Positions 24,856 to 33,841 of a stretch of 64,000 nt of DNA are shown here, in pieces. Position 1 is the first letter of the stretch, and each line of letters opens with the position of its first letter. The position numbers were made by a program, and so were the translations under genes. Source of the stretch: Elusimicrobiales bacterium (lineage in GTDB: Bacteria; Elusimicrobiota; Elusimicrobia; Elusimicrobiales; UBA9959); assembly GCA_028688015.1 (NCBI GenBank), contig JAQTZB010000004.1, positions 1-64,000 on the forward strand, given 5' to 3'. The notes beneath the pieces are model-generated. The model ran no database searches, was not told the origin of the DNA, and saw only the letters and a program-made list of their open reading frames with translations.

Positions 24856-25557
24856 CTAAAGATAAAACCTCTCCGCCCAGCGGTAACCAAAGCCGGTCAC
24901 GGGCTCAACACATTCGCCATATTTCCCCAGTTTGCTCTTAAGGCGGTGCACGGTCACTTTTATGGTATCGCGGGTAGCTGCCGCCTCCAGGCCCCAGGCT
25001 TTGTCTCGTATCGTTTCCCAGGTATGCACCTGGTCTTTGCGGCTCAGGAACAGCTCCAGCAGGGCGTATTCCTTGGGCAGCAGGCGCGCAGGCACCTTAT
25101 CCACAAAAACGTCTCCGGTATCCAGGTTCAGTTCAAGTCCGCCGGACCTGAGCGTTCTGGCGGCGGCCGCTACGGGCCGGCAGCGCCGCAGCAAAGACTC
25201 TATCCGCGCGATGAGCTCGTTATTCGAGAACGGCTTTACCATGTAATCGTCGGCGCCGGTGCGCAGCGCGGTCACCTTGTGGTATTCGTCGTCGCGGGAG
25301 GTGAGCATAAGGATGGGCAGAGACGCTATGCGCTCGGTAGTCCGGACAAGGGAACAGAACTGCAATCCGGATATCCCCGGCAGGCCGATGTCGGAGATAA
25401 GCAGGTCTACGTCATTTGTCTTAAGCCACTCCAAAGCGGAGTTGGCGTCATAAAAATGGATCCCCTCATAGGCGTACTCCGACAGCACATCCAGCAGCAT
25501 GCCGGCGATATTCACATCATCCTCTACCACAAGAACTCTCGATTTGATTGAGACCAT
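24856..25557 (-). CDS. OmpR-family response regulator
   Basis: The product has 233 residues from the ATG at 25557 (MVSIKSRVLVVEDD). The receiver has acceptor Asp in LLISDIGLPGISG, Thr/Ser in LMLTSRDD and Lys in MVKPFSN. The DNA-binding domain has LLPKEYALLELFLSRKDQVH, TRDTIKVTVHRLKSKLG and PVTGFGYRWAE. It is a close paralogue of the next gene upstream (25616), with aligned motifs throughout. The pair is a tandem duplication set between ETYYPSPVG genes, which are plausible targets. Confidence 0.9.
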   Translation of the reverse strand: MVSIKSRVLVVEDDVNIAGMLLDVLSEYAYEGIHFYDANSALEWLKTNDVDLLISDIGLPGISGLQFCSLVRTTERIASLPILMLTSRDDEYHKVTALRTGADDYMVKPFSNNELIARIESLLRRCRPVAAAARTLRSGGLELNLDTGDVFVDKVPARLLPKEYALLELFLSRKDQVHTWETIRDKAWGLEAAATRDTIKVTVHRLKSKLGKYGECVEPVTGFGYRWAERFYL

Positions 25558-25615
25558 AAAGGCGCGATATGCCGTGAGCAATGCTTATTCAACATGGCGC
25601 ACTTGCATGTGCGCC

Positions 25616-26323
25616 TTAAAAAGCCCCCGGCTTCTTTTCGGCCCAGCGATAACCTATACCAGGCAGCGCCTCTATGCGCACGCCGTACCCGCCGAGTTTG
25701 GCCTTAAGGCGGTGGATGGTTACCTTTATCGTATCGCGGGTGGCTATGGCCTCCAGGCCCCAGACCTTGTCCCGCATGGCCTCCCACGAGTAAATATGGT
25801 TCTTATGGGCCAGGAACATGGCCAACAGTGCGTATTCCTTGGGCAGCAGGTGGACCGGGGCCTTGTCGATATAGACTTCCCCGGAATCCAGGTTAAGCGC
25901 AAGGCCGCCGGACCGCATTATATTCAACAGCCCGCCGCTATTGCGGGACCGCCGCAGCAACGCCTCTATCCGGGCCAGAAGCTCGTTGTTGGAGAAAGGT
26001 TTTACCACGTAATCATCTGCGCCCTTGCGGCGCGCCGCCACTTTATGCAACTCGTCGTTTAGGGCCGTAAGCATAAGCACGGGCAGCGCCGCTATTCGGG
26101 CAGTGTCCCGTACCAAGGCGCAGAGTTCCATGCCGGATATTCCCGGCAGGCCGATATCCGACAACACCAGGTCCACATCATTGACTTTAAGCCAGTCAAA
26201 AGCGCGTCCCGCCTCCGAAAAATGTACGGCCTCATACCCCGCCTCGTAAAGCACTTCAAGCAGCATGGCGGCGATATTCTCGTCGTCCTCAACAACAAGC
26301 ACCCTGGGTTTTACAACGGACAT
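25616..26323 (-). CDS. OmpR-family response regulator, tandem paralogue
   Basis: The product has 235 residues. The receiver has VVEDDEN, acceptor Asp in LVLSDIGLPGISG, Thr in LMLTALND and Lys in VVKPFSN. The winged helix has LLPKEYALLAMFLAHKNHIY, TRDTIKVTIHRLKAKLG and ALPGIGYRWAE. A GGGAG site precedes the ATG. It lies 58 bases upstream of the paralogue at 24856. The near-identical recognition helices (TRDTIKVTxHRLKxKLG) suggest that both bind similar sites. Confidence 0.9.
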   Translation of the reverse strand: MSVVKPRVLVVEDDENIAAMLLEVLYEAGYEAVHFSEAGRAFDWLKVNDVDLVLSDIGLPGISGMELCALVRDTARIAALPVLMLTALNDELHKVAARRKGADDYVVKPFSNNELLARIEALLRRSRNSGGLLNIMRSGGLALNLDSGEVYIDKAPVHLLPKEYALLAMFLAHKNHIYSWEAMRDKVWGLEAIATRDTIKVTIHRLKAKLGGYGVRIEALPGIGYRWAEKKPGAF

Positions 26324-26528
26324 ATGGCTCTCCCGCTACGGCGCTGGCGGAAGGGTTGAAAACACCCCGCCGAATTAACCTTAAACTTGCAACTGCAATT
26401 CCCAGCCCGCATTGCGCCGGGCCCTCCACCCGCTTTGTTCTGGAATTCCTCAGAGCAATTCTGTCACCTGACTTTATAAATGCAACCGATATGACCATGA
26501 CTTAATGTCCACTCTTTAATGGCGTTCA

Positions 26529-27134
26529 CTACTCTTTTAAGCAGGAAAAGTTTTTTACCAGGCCTTCTGAATCCTCTGAATCCGTTCGCACAAGTATCCA
26601 CCCAGTCTTACAGGTACATACGTCAGCCTCACCAACTTTTCCGCCTATAAGCAAGATAATGTCAACATGGGCAACAGCCGCCGGACTATAAGCAATTCCC
26701 GTCTGGTCAAATATCCCCTGCCCCCCGGACCTAAGTCTTTCCGTACAATGTCCGGCCAACGTACCTTTCATAACCGTACCAGCCATATCAGCCCAGGCGC
26801 CATTCTGGTAGACACGGTGTTTTTTGTCGGTGGTGTTGTAGTAGATAGCGCCCTCCACTTTGGACGCAGCGTCCGTGGGGTCCGAGGAGAAATTGCCAGG
26901 GACCACAACGCCCCCCATCTTTGCCTTCCCGGAAACATCCAGGTCCGACGGGGCGCCGGCGCTGCCCACGTTCACCCCGCCGCCGTTCTTGGCCAGCACC
27001 GTAGTGCTGGTCACCGTCAGGTTGGTGTATACGCCCACCGGGCTGGGATAATAAGTCGCCAGCGTCAAAGTTTCGCTATGCGCCGCGGAGCCCAGCGAAA
27101 ACAGCGTGAACAAGGCAATAGCGTAAGGGTTCAT
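26529..27134 (-). CDS. ETYYPSPVG-family secreted protein
   Basis: The product has 201 residues. A signal peptide (MNPYAIALFTLFSLGSAAHS) is followed by ETLTLATYYPSPVGVYTNLT, with Ala in place of the usual Glu before TYY, then VTSTTVLAKNGGGVNVG. GAIYYNTTDKKHRVYQNGAW, the module CTCKTGWILVRT and a terminal SCLKE follow. An AGGAG site lies 9 bases before the ATG. The dispersed 31-base repeat is just upstream (27161-27191). Confidence 0.8.
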   Translation of the reverse strand: MNPYAIALFTLFSLGSAAHSETLTLATYYPSPVGVYTNLTVTSTTVLAKNGGGVNVGSAGAPSDLDVSGKAKMGGVVVPGNFSSDPTDAASKVEGAIYYNTTDKKHRVYQNGAWADMAGTVMKGTLAGHCTERLRSGGQGIFDQTGIAYSPAAVAHVDIILLIGGKVGEADVCTCKTGWILVRTDSEDSEGLVKNFSCLKE

Positions 27135-27160
27135 AATACCGCACTCCTTTGACCGACATC

Positions 27161-27191
27161 AGGAATTTAGGAAGCCGCGTCCCCTGTCCTT
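27161..27191. repeat. Dispersed 31-base repeat, copy 2
   Basis: Matches 24078-24108 except for the three bases after AGGAATTTAGGAA. Confidence 0.7.
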
Positions 27192-27202
27192 CGAACACGG
27201 CT

Positions 27203-27577
27203 TCAGCGCTTAGAAACTATGGCCTCCACTTTCTTCTGCAGGTAGGATAATTCCACCGTTTTACTCATGAATTCACGGCAGTTTGCTTCTTGTTTGAACA
27301 GGTCGCTCATATTCTTGTCGAAAAAGCTCCCTGTGATGATTATGACGGGGATATCGCGGGTTTCATCCTCGGCCTGAAGCCGCCTGAGCACTTCTATCCC
27401 GCCCATTTCCGGCATCATAATATCAAGCAGTATTATATCCGGCCTCATTTTCCTGGCCTTGGTCAGGCCCTCGTAGCCATTATTGGCGATATACACGCCG
27501 AATCCCAGGTCCGTAAAATAGTCGGTGACCATGGTGCGGAATTCGACGTTGTCATCAATGATAAGGATATTCCTCAT
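27203..27577 (-). CDS. Single-domain response regulator (extended-loop type)
   Basis: The product has 124 residues from the ATG at 27577, which follows GGAGG. It has IIDDN, acceptor Asp in IILLDIMMPEMGG and Thr in IIITGSF. Between beta-4 and beta-5 there is an extended loop (FFDKNMSDLFKQEANCREFM) before SKTVEL. The same FDK/LDK...FKQE loop occurs in the receiver at 44739. It has no output domain. Confidence 0.88.
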   Translation of the reverse strand: MRNILIIDDNVEFRTMVTDYFTDLGFGVYIANNGYEGLTKARKMRPDIILLDIMMPEMGGIEVLRRLQAEDETRDIPVIIITGSFFDKNMSDLFKQEANCREFMSKTVELSYLQKKVEAIVSKR

Positions 27578-27803
27578 ATTATAAACCTCCCCGCTCTGCC
27601 TTGACTGCGGGCACACTACAATCAGGCCGGACTCAAAGTGCACGGGACTGACATAACCGAAGCCGTAACGACCCTCACAAACACAGTTTTACAAGGACAG
27701 ACTTTATATCCGTGTTCCCACTTGGCGCAGACCTGCGTATCCAGCTCCGAGGCGGCAATCCGCAGAATAACATCTCGCATTCCTATGTCTCTCCATGGCC
27801 GTA

Positions 27804-28562
27804 TTAATACCTTGCGTAAGACCCGCTTAATTTCCAGTTATCCCCATATGCAACCGGGGTTGCTTCACGGAGCATTAAAGGGAGCGTCTCGCCTGACCCG
27901 CTGACCTTCTCATCAGCCCTGGTAATGTTCATATAGTACTTCAGGGAAAGCGCGCCACCTACGATGTCAGCCGGGAACAACTGGATAAATGTCTTAGAGT
28001 TTTCCCCGGCATTACATATCACCTCAAACCTGCCTTTGGGAAGCACGGCGGCTTTTATTGCCTCCGTAGAACTGATAGTCTCCAGGTTCAGGTCCAGATA
28101 CAGGTTCCCATAGTCGCCGGCCTTGCGCGTCAGGCGCTCATCTGTGTCGATGAGTTTAAAATGTAATCCCCAATCCTTCCCCCTGGCCACTAGGAGCCTG
28201 CGGCCGGGCGGCATTATAAGAGCTGAATTCAGTTGCAGGGCCGGCCCACCGTCTGAGCTGCCGCTAAGTTCAAAAGAATAATCAACCTTGGCTTTGCCGG
28301 ACTGCTCTGAAAGGCGTATATCCGCCCTAACATACCTGTTAAATGACGTTTTTTTTGCGATATGGGCATTTTTTCCGGGGAAAACAGAGATCCGGTTCCT
28401 ATGAACCTCTTTCCCGTAAATCGCCTCAGTTTCCAGCACATATTGGGCCCACGCCTGGGGATTTAAACTGACAAGCGCAAAGAACAGCCAGAGCAAAAGC
28501 TGAGCCGCTGTTGGCAAGCTGCCCCAAGGAGCCGGCATGTGCATGAAACAATTCTTATCCAT
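27804..28562 (-). CDS. Secreted protein, function unknown
   Basis: The product has 252 residues. A GGAGGAG site precedes the ATG. A signal sequence with a hydrophobic core (LLLWLFFALVSLNPQAWAQY) is followed by a beta-rich mature part (RADIRLSEQSGKAKVDYSFE, LLVARGKDWGLHFKLIDTDE, YGNLYLDLNLETISSTEAIK). No family was recognised. It follows the RR/kinase cluster and precedes a single-domain receiver in the same direction. Confidence 0.72.
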   Translation of the reverse strand: MDKNCFMHMPAPWGSLPTAAQLLLWLFFALVSLNPQAWAQYVLETEAIYGKEVHRNRISVFPGKNAHIAKKTSFNRYVRADIRLSEQSGKAKVDYSFELSGSSDGGPALQLNSALIMPPGRRLLVARGKDWGLHFKLIDTDERLTRKAGDYGNLYLDLNLETISSTEAIKAAVLPKGRFEVICNAGENSKTFIQLFPADIVGGALSLKYYMNITRADEKVSGSGETLPLMLREATPVAYGDNWKLSGSYARY

Positions 28563-28624
28563 TGAACTCCTCCCGATAAATCCTTTATACCCAACGACTT
28601 ACTGCCGGTCTAGGACGATTACCT

Positions 28625-29005
28625 CTACACTATTGCCTCCATGGCTATCTCTAATATCTTATCCGGGGGGGTCATTTTAGGAAAAAAACCAGCGAACCCC
28701 GGCATGGACTGGAAGACGCCGTTGTCCCCCTCCATAAAATTTTCCCCCGTCATCACCACGAACGGTATCTCCGCCAGGCGTCTGTTATGCAAGGAAAGCC
28801 GCTTGAGTTCCACGGCGAGTTCCTTGCCGGTCATCTCCGGCATGGCTATATCCAGCACCATGAAGTCAGGGATGGAAAGATTTATGGCTGCCAGGGCATC
28901 CCTGCCGTTTTTCGCGATTACCACGCCGTGGCCGGCCTCCTCGAATATGTAGCGAAACAGGTCAAGAATGGTCTGCTCGTCGTCCACAATTAGTATTTTA
29001 GACAT
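28625..29005 (-). CDS. Single-domain response regulator, kinase-linked
   Basis: The product has 126 residues from the ATG at 29005. It has IVDDE, acceptor Asp in FMVLDIAMPEMTG and Thr in VVMTGEN, followed by an extended loop (FMEGDNGVFQSMPGFAGFFP) and K in FPKMTPP. It starts 32 bases after the histidine kinase stop and is the last gene of the RR-membrane protein-kinase-RR cluster, so it is a likely partner of that kinase. Confidence 0.88.
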   Translation of the reverse strand: MSKILIVDDEQTILDLFRYIFEEAGHGVVIAKNGRDALAAINLSIPDFMVLDIAMPEMTGKELAVELKRLSLHNRRLAEIPFVVMTGENFMEGDNGVFQSMPGFAGFFPKMTPPDKILEIAMEAIV

Positions 29006-29037
29006 AATATCCTTCGCAGCCGTCGCTTGCCCTGGGG

Positions 29038-30426
29038 TCAATTCTTCGGGAGAGTAAAGAAGAATTTGCTTCCGATCCCCTCCCGCGATTCAACCCAGAT
29101 GCGGCCGCCGTGTAGTTCCACGGCCAACTTGCACATGGCCAACCCCAACCCGAAGCCGAGATGTTTATGCTCGTCCATTTGAGCGTATTTTTCAAAAACC
29201 TCGTTCTGCATCTCCGCGGGTATCCCCGGACCGGTATCCTCCACGGCAAAGAGCAGTTTTTCATCCGATTCCTTTAAATATATTGAAACCCGCCCGCCGG
29301 CCTCGGTAAATTTAAGCGCGTTACCTACCAGGTTGGTTATAACCCTCTCAAGCAATTCAAAATCGGCCGAAACAATGATCCCATTTGGCGGCGGCATGAC
29401 GGAAAGCGTTATCCTTTTGCGTGCGGCCAGCGGCTCATGCAACTCGTGTATCCGGCGAAGCAGTTCCGCGGGGTCTGCGCTGGTTGGGTGAAGTTTCATT
29501 TCGCCGCGTTCAAGTTTTATGGTGTTAAGGATATCCTCTATCATCCCGTTAAGACGTCGGGCCGAGCGGACTATCGGCTGCAGGAACTTATCGCGTTCCT
29601 GCGGTGAAGTAATTACCGTTTCCAGCAATTGTGTGTATCCCTGTATGCTGCTGAGCGGGGCCCGCATATCGTGGGTTATCATGTGGAAAAAGGTTTCGCG
29701 GGAGCTCTCTATCTCTTTTTCCACGGTTACGTCCCGGATCACAATAACCCGGCCGGGCCGTTTCAGCGTAGCCATAGGGAATTGTCGGGTAATAACCCTG
29801 TAACTCCTGGCAAGCGACTCCGGGTCATCCGGAGAACGGACCGAAACCTCGGCCCGGGCGGTGCTTTGGTCGGAATTTATGAGCCCGGTCAGGGCGGAAG
29901 TAAATTCCCCCTGCCTGACCGAACCGGGCAGGACAATGTTAGGATCTTTAGCCTGAATGTGAAGCAGCGTCAGCCCAAGTTTATTGGAATATATCAACCG
30001 TCCCCGGTCGTCCACCAGCAGAACCCCATCTGAAATGGTCTCGATCAGCGCCTGCGCTTTAGCCCGCTCCTCTATTACTTCGTTAAGATGGAAAGCGCGG
30101 TAAGCGCTTAATTCCAGCATCAGCCGGTTCGCCGCCGAAAGCGCGCCCCTGGCCTCCCGCCAGCCCTCCTGCGGGATCACGGCGCCCAAGCGGTAGCCGT
30201 CGGATATGAACTTATTCGTCCTTAGAGACAGGAGTTGCAACGGCCCGGCCACGCCGCGCACTATCTGTCTTAAGGCAAGTCCCGCCGCGGCCAGCGCCGT
30301 CGCGGCAGCAACAAGAAAGGCATACCGATAGGGAAACCCGGCAACGGCTACGGCGAGAAAAAAAGCAAGGACCGGCAGGAAGGAAACAGCCAGCAGAAGC
30401 ACGCTGAGACGGGAGTTTGATTTCAT
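29038..30426 (-). CDS. Membrane histidine kinase
   Basis: The product has 462 residues. Two membrane segments (about 7-29 and 34-54) flank almost no periplasmic loop. A HAMP-like linker and a PAS domain (about 115-230, IETISDGVLLVDDRGRLIYS) come next. The HisKA box has the phospho-acceptor His252 (FHMITHDMRAPLSSIQGYTQ). The ATPase domain shows the N box (ERVITNLVGNALKFTEAGG), G1 (VEDTGPGIPAE) and G2 (GFGLGLAMCK). It is the only histidine kinase in the window. The lack of a sensory loop suggests that it senses through the PAS domain or the neighbouring membrane protein. Confidence 0.92.
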   Translation of the reverse strand: MKSNSRLSVLLLAVSFLPVLAFFLAVAVAGFPYRYAFLVAAATALAAAGLALRQIVRGVAGPLQLLSLRTNKFISDGYRLGAVIPQEGWREARGALSAANRLMLELSAYRAFHLNEVIEERAKAQALIETISDGVLLVDDRGRLIYSNKLGLTLLHIQAKDPNIVLPGSVRQGEFTSALTGLINSDQSTARAEVSVRSPDDPESLARSYRVITRQFPMATLKRPGRVIVIRDVTVEKEIESSRETFFHMITHDMRAPLSSIQGYTQLLETVITSPQERDKFLQPIVRSARRLNGMIEDILNTIKLERGEMKLHPTSADPAELLRRIHELHEPLAARKRITLSVMPPPNGIIVSADFELLERVITNLVGNALKFTEAGGRVSIYLKESDEKLLFAVEDTGPGIPAEMQNEVFEKYAQMDEHKHLGFGLGLAMCKLAVELHGGRIWVESREGIGSKFFFTLPKN

Positions 30427-30461
30427 TTGTACTTACCTCGAAAAACACCCGCGCAAAACAC

Positions 30462-31430
30462 TTAGTAGGATAAGTTCCTATCGGCCAGACCAAGCGCTAT
30501 GGAACAGACCAGCACGGTCAGTATTATCGCCACCCATTTATAGCGCGGTCCCGGCGGCTTGCCCCGGTAAGCCCAGACCCCCTTCTCCCAGGTGCGGCCG
30601 CCGCGGAATACGGACGCCAGGCTGTAGAGCGAGTAACCCTCGATAGCCAGGAACGGGAAGACGAACAGCGTCAGCAACACCCAGGCGGATATGCCCGTAA
30701 GCCTGTCTCCTTCTGAAAAATATACCAGCTGGGTGCCGGAAAAAGTGTTGAAGCCGCGCCATAACAAGCCGCATATACCACCCGAAACGGCAAGCCGGAC
30801 TGTTTTAGCCGCGGCGCCCCAAGACAGGTCCCTAAGCAGCGACCCCAGACCGAGCCTGTAATTAACCGGCTCGGACAGGCACACCAGGCCGATAAAACCC
30901 AAGGGCCAGAACCGGCCGGGCGCGGCCAGCGCCAGCGCCAGCATGCCCGCCCCGGAGACCGACAGCAGAATAAGGAACCACCCGGGGACCTTGAACCTTT
31001 TTAACGTCAAGTTCTTAGGATAGCCGTAAGCGAGGAGCAGTTCCGAGGTGAGTATTACCGAGGGAAGGATGGACGCCCAGCACAAAGCCAGACCTGTCCA
31101 TCTTTTTAAAGGCAGGAAAGGGCCGTGTATATAGCGCCACACCTCGAACCTGTAATTCAGTATCTCAAAAAGCGACATTATAGCCATTGAGCCGAGCGCC
31201 AGGGCGAACACTTCGGCGGCGTTAGACACCAGCAGAGAAGCGCCACTTTTGCGGTACGTCAGGTGATCGGCAAGAAAAACATAGGCCCAGGCGCCGAAGA
31301 ACAGCAGATTATTGCGGGTGATATCGCTTCCCATATACCTGCCGCTATACGCCAAAAAAGCCACAAGCACGGCGGCCAGAAGCAGCAGGCGCGACTTGGC
31401 TCTGTCATCTACATTGATAAGGTCGGGCAT
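30462..31430 (-). CDS. Polytopic membrane protein, unknown
   Basis: The product has 322 residues and about nine hydrophobic segments (for example LLLLAAVLVAFLAYSGRYMG, LLTLFVFPFLAIEGYSLYSL, WVAIILTVLVCSIALGLADR). No catalytic motif or family was recognised. It lies 10 bases after one receiver and 35 bases before the kinase, so it may be the sensory partner or a transporter whose state is sensed. No good ribosome site is seen; translation may be coupled to the upstream receiver. Confidence 0.72.
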   Translation of the reverse strand: MPDLINVDDRAKSRLLLLAAVLVAFLAYSGRYMGSDITRNNLLFFGAWAYVFLADHLTYRKSGASLLVSNAAEVFALALGSMAIMSLFEILNYRFEVWRYIHGPFLPLKRWTGLALCWASILPSVILTSELLLAYGYPKNLTLKRFKVPGWFLILLSVSGAGMLALALAAPGRFWPLGFIGLVCLSEPVNYRLGLGSLLRDLSWGAAAKTVRLAVSGGICGLLWRGFNTFSGTQLVYFSEGDRLTGISAWVLLTLFVFPFLAIEGYSLYSLASVFRGGRTWEKGVWAYRGKPPGPRYKWVAIILTVLVCSIALGLADRNLSY

Positions 31431-31440
31431 AATGATAAGT

Positions 31441-31827
31441 TCAAAGCTGGTAATACCTGGAAAGCATTTCCTTTACAATACCGGTTATCTGCTCCAACGG
31501 CGCGCTTTTGCTCACTATGTATTCAAATGACATCTCAGCGGCGAAACGGGTGCTGACCTCCATATGCTTGTCCAGATTGCCGGTAAGCATAAGGACGGGG
31601 ATACCCTTGGTGTTCTCCGTCAACTGCAAATGTGTATTAAGTTCCACCCCGTCCATTTCCGGCATCATGATGTCCGAGATAATGATATGGGGCAGGTAAG
31701 TTTTGGCGGATTCAAGGCCGGCCGCGCCGTCGGCCGCGGTAAGGACGTCGTGGCCCATTTCCGAGACAGCGGCGGCAAGAAGCTCGCGGAAATTGTTGTC
31801 GTCATCTATAATAAGAATAAGCGCCAT
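31441..31827 (-). CDS. Single-domain response regulator, first gene of kinase cluster
   Basis: The product has 128 residues from the ATG at 31827, which follows GGGAGG. It has IIDDDN, acceptor Asp in IIISDIMMPEMDG and Thr in LMLTGNL, then an extended loop (DKHMEVSTRFAAEMSFEYIV) and SKSAPL. It belongs to the extended-loop receivers with 27203, 28625 and 44739. It is likely co-transcribed with the membrane protein, kinase and second receiver. Confidence 0.88.
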   Translation of the reverse strand: MALILIIDDDNNFRELLAAAVSEMGHDVLTAADGAAGLESAKTYLPHIIISDIMMPEMDGVELNTHLQLTENTKGIPVLMLTGNLDKHMEVSTRFAAEMSFEYIVSKSAPLEQITGIVKEMLSRYYQL

Positions 31828-32068
31828 TAGAACCTCCCGGCAGAGCCCCTTCCCGGCAGCCCGGCGGATACAAACCCGAAACAAGACTGGTCCAACCGCA
31901 GGCACCTGGCGACCATAGCCAGGGAGAACAAGTTGTTATTACTCTGAATGGAGTATACCACTCACCTGCCGGCGAATCATGAAAAGATTACGAGCAACGG
32001 GGCAGGAAAGTATGTCTCCGGCGTAAGGTCCCGGCCTGCACGGCGGCAGCCGATACTCCGCTCCCATG

Positions 32069-32671
32069 TTAATCCTTCACGCAGACGTAGATATGGCCGA
32101 AACCCGAGCTTATTGTGGCGTAGCTGAACAGGTGGTACCCGGATTCACAAAAGCAGGAGCTAGTATAGCTCGAGCTCGGCCCCTTTGTCGACGAACAAGG
32201 CACTAGCGTAGCCGCTGTACATTTTGCTGGGGCAAAGGCATCACTACAAGTTGGACCCGCGCAACCAGTATTCTGTGTGCAACTTCCTGCCCAGGTGCCG
32301 GCTTTCATACCGCTGCTGATATCCTGCCAGATGCCGTTCTTATACACCCGGTGCGTTTTAGTGGAGGTATTGTAGTAGATGGCCCCCTCAACCAATTGCG
32401 TCACTGCGGCAGGATCCGCGGCAAAACTCCCCGGCACCATAACGTCGCCGGCGGTAATTTTCCCACTGACGGAGACATCTGACGGCGTGGAGGGTTTGCC
32501 TATGTTCACTCCGCCGCCGTTCTTGGCCAGCACCGTAGTGCTGGTCACCGTCAGGTTGCTGTATACGCCCACCGGGCTGGGGTAATAAGTCTCCAGCGTC
32601 AAAGTTTCGCTATGCGCCTTCAGCGCGAAAAAGAGCAAACATACCGAGATGAAACCTCTGTGTATTTTCAT
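32069..32671 (-). CDS. ETYYPSPVG-family secreted protein
   Basis: The product has 200 residues. An AGGAGAG site precedes the ATG. A signal peptide (MKIHRGFISVCLLFFALKAH) is followed by SETLTLETYYPSPVGVYSNL, then TVTSTTVLAKNGGGVNIG, GAIYYNTSTKTHRVYKNGIW, CFCESGYHLFSY and a terminal CVKD. The C-terminal third is rich in Cys and Ser (NTGCAGPTCSDAFAPAKC). It follows the ankyrin protein gene by 41 bases. Its first about 110 coding bases after the signal are nearly the same as in the other family genes. Confidence 0.8.
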   Translation of the reverse strand: MKIHRGFISVCLLFFALKAHSETLTLETYYPSPVGVYSNLTVTSTTVLAKNGGGVNIGKPSTPSDVSVSGKITAGDVMVPGSFAADPAAVTQLVEGAIYYNTSTKTHRVYKNGIWQDISSGMKAGTWAGSCTQNTGCAGPTCSDAFAPAKCTAATLVPCSSTKGPSSSYTSSCFCESGYHLFSYATISSGFGHIYVCVKD

Positions 32672-32712
32672 ACTTCTCTCCTTTTTTTAAACAATTTTCT
32701 GACGCAATCGGG

Positions 32713-33801
32713 CTAAAACCCGGGGTACGACTCGGAGCAATCCGCACCCGCCTTTCGAAGTAGTTCTGCTATTTCGAAATTTCGGTGCAGGCGCGCCGCG
32801 CCGCAGGGTTTTCTTTTCGCCATATAGGAGGCGAGGTTCAAATCCGCTCCGGCCTGAATTAAGCGTTGCGCTATGGCATAACTGTTGCTGATAGCCGCAA
32901 GGTGTATGGGGGTAAAGCCCCACCGGTCCTGGGCGTTCACATCCGCGCCGGCGGCTATCAGCAGCCCGGCCGCTTCTATATGCCCCGGGGATTCTTTATC
33001 AATACCGTTCCCGTTGATATTAGCGGCCTGCGCCGCGTAATGAAGGGCGGTTTTATCTGTATGGCGGGTTTTCAGGGTGGTAGGCTCATCGGCAGGAGCG
33101 CTTGAGTTCTTAAGGTCCACGCGAGCCCCCCTGCTTATAAGCACCCTGACGACCTCCGGTTTGCCGTTCAACGCGGCAAACATGAGCGGGGTAAGTCGGA
33201 AGTGAGTTTCATCCAGAGCGTTCACGTCCGCGCCGGAAAGGATGGCCGACAGGGCACATTTCACATCGCCGTTCCGCGCGCAGGCGCATAGTTTTTTGTC
33301 GGTCGCAACGGCCGCGGCCGGGCGTGGCGCCTCCGAAGTGAGGTAGGTTATCACGTAAGCCATGCGGCCGGGTTGATCGGTAAGTTCCTTCGCGATCACC
33401 AGACGGCCCGATCCTGAAAACTCCTTCACCCTGTCGGCCATTGCCTTCAACGCGTGGTCCTTTATATGAAAAACCGCCTCGCTCCGGTATACGCCCAGTT
33501 TTAACGGGGAAAAGAACCCGACGGCAAAAGCGTAGTTCATGCCGTCCCTGTCCACCCCCCCTGAAATGACATTCACTCCCGGTAATTTTTCCAATTCCGC
33601 AGAGAACTTCCGCAGAGCGGCCTGGGCCGAAGCCTTGAAAAAATAGCCCGGCTGGCTTCTGTAGGTCTGGACGGCTGGCTGCCCGGTGACAGGATCAACG
33701 GGCACAGGCGTTGAAACGGCGGGAACCTCTATAGCCCGGCAAGTTTTAGCAGGGAAGATGCCGATATGAACAAGTAATATGCAAAGCATCGGTCCTTTCA
33801 T
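32713..33801 (-). CDS. Secreted ankyrin-repeat protein
   Basis: The product has 362 residues. A signal-like N-terminus (MLCILLVHIGIFPAKTCRAI) is followed by an unassigned domain (about 45-165). From about residue 170 come ankyrin repeats: RLTPLMFAALNGKPEVVRVL, KTALHYAAQAANINGNG, AAGLLIAAGADVNAQDRWGF, TPIHLAAISNSYAIAQRLIQ, and a last partial one. Ankyrin arrays bind other proteins. An AAGGAGCG site precedes the ATG. It is likely co-transcribed with the ETYYPSPVG gene downstream. Confidence 0.85.
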   Translation of the reverse strand: MKGPMLCILLVHIGIFPAKTCRAIEVPAVSTPVPVDPVTGQPAVQTYRSQPGYFFKASAQAALRKFSAELEKLPGVNVISGGVDRDGMNYAFAVGFFSPLKLGVYRSEAVFHIKDHALKAMADRVKEFSGSGRLVIAKELTDQPGRMAYVITYLTSEAPRPAAAVATDKKLCACARNGDVKCALSAILSGADVNALDETHFRLTPLMFAALNGKPEVVRVLISRGARVDLKNSSAPADEPTTLKTRHTDKTALHYAAQAANINGNGIDKESPGHIEAAGLLIAAGADVNAQDRWGFTPIHLAAISNSYAIAQRLIQAGADLNLASYMAKRKPCGAARLHRNFEIAELLRKAGADCSESYPGF

Positions 33802-33841
33802 TTTCGCTCCTTAATAGCACCTATTATTACGAATCCAGTAC

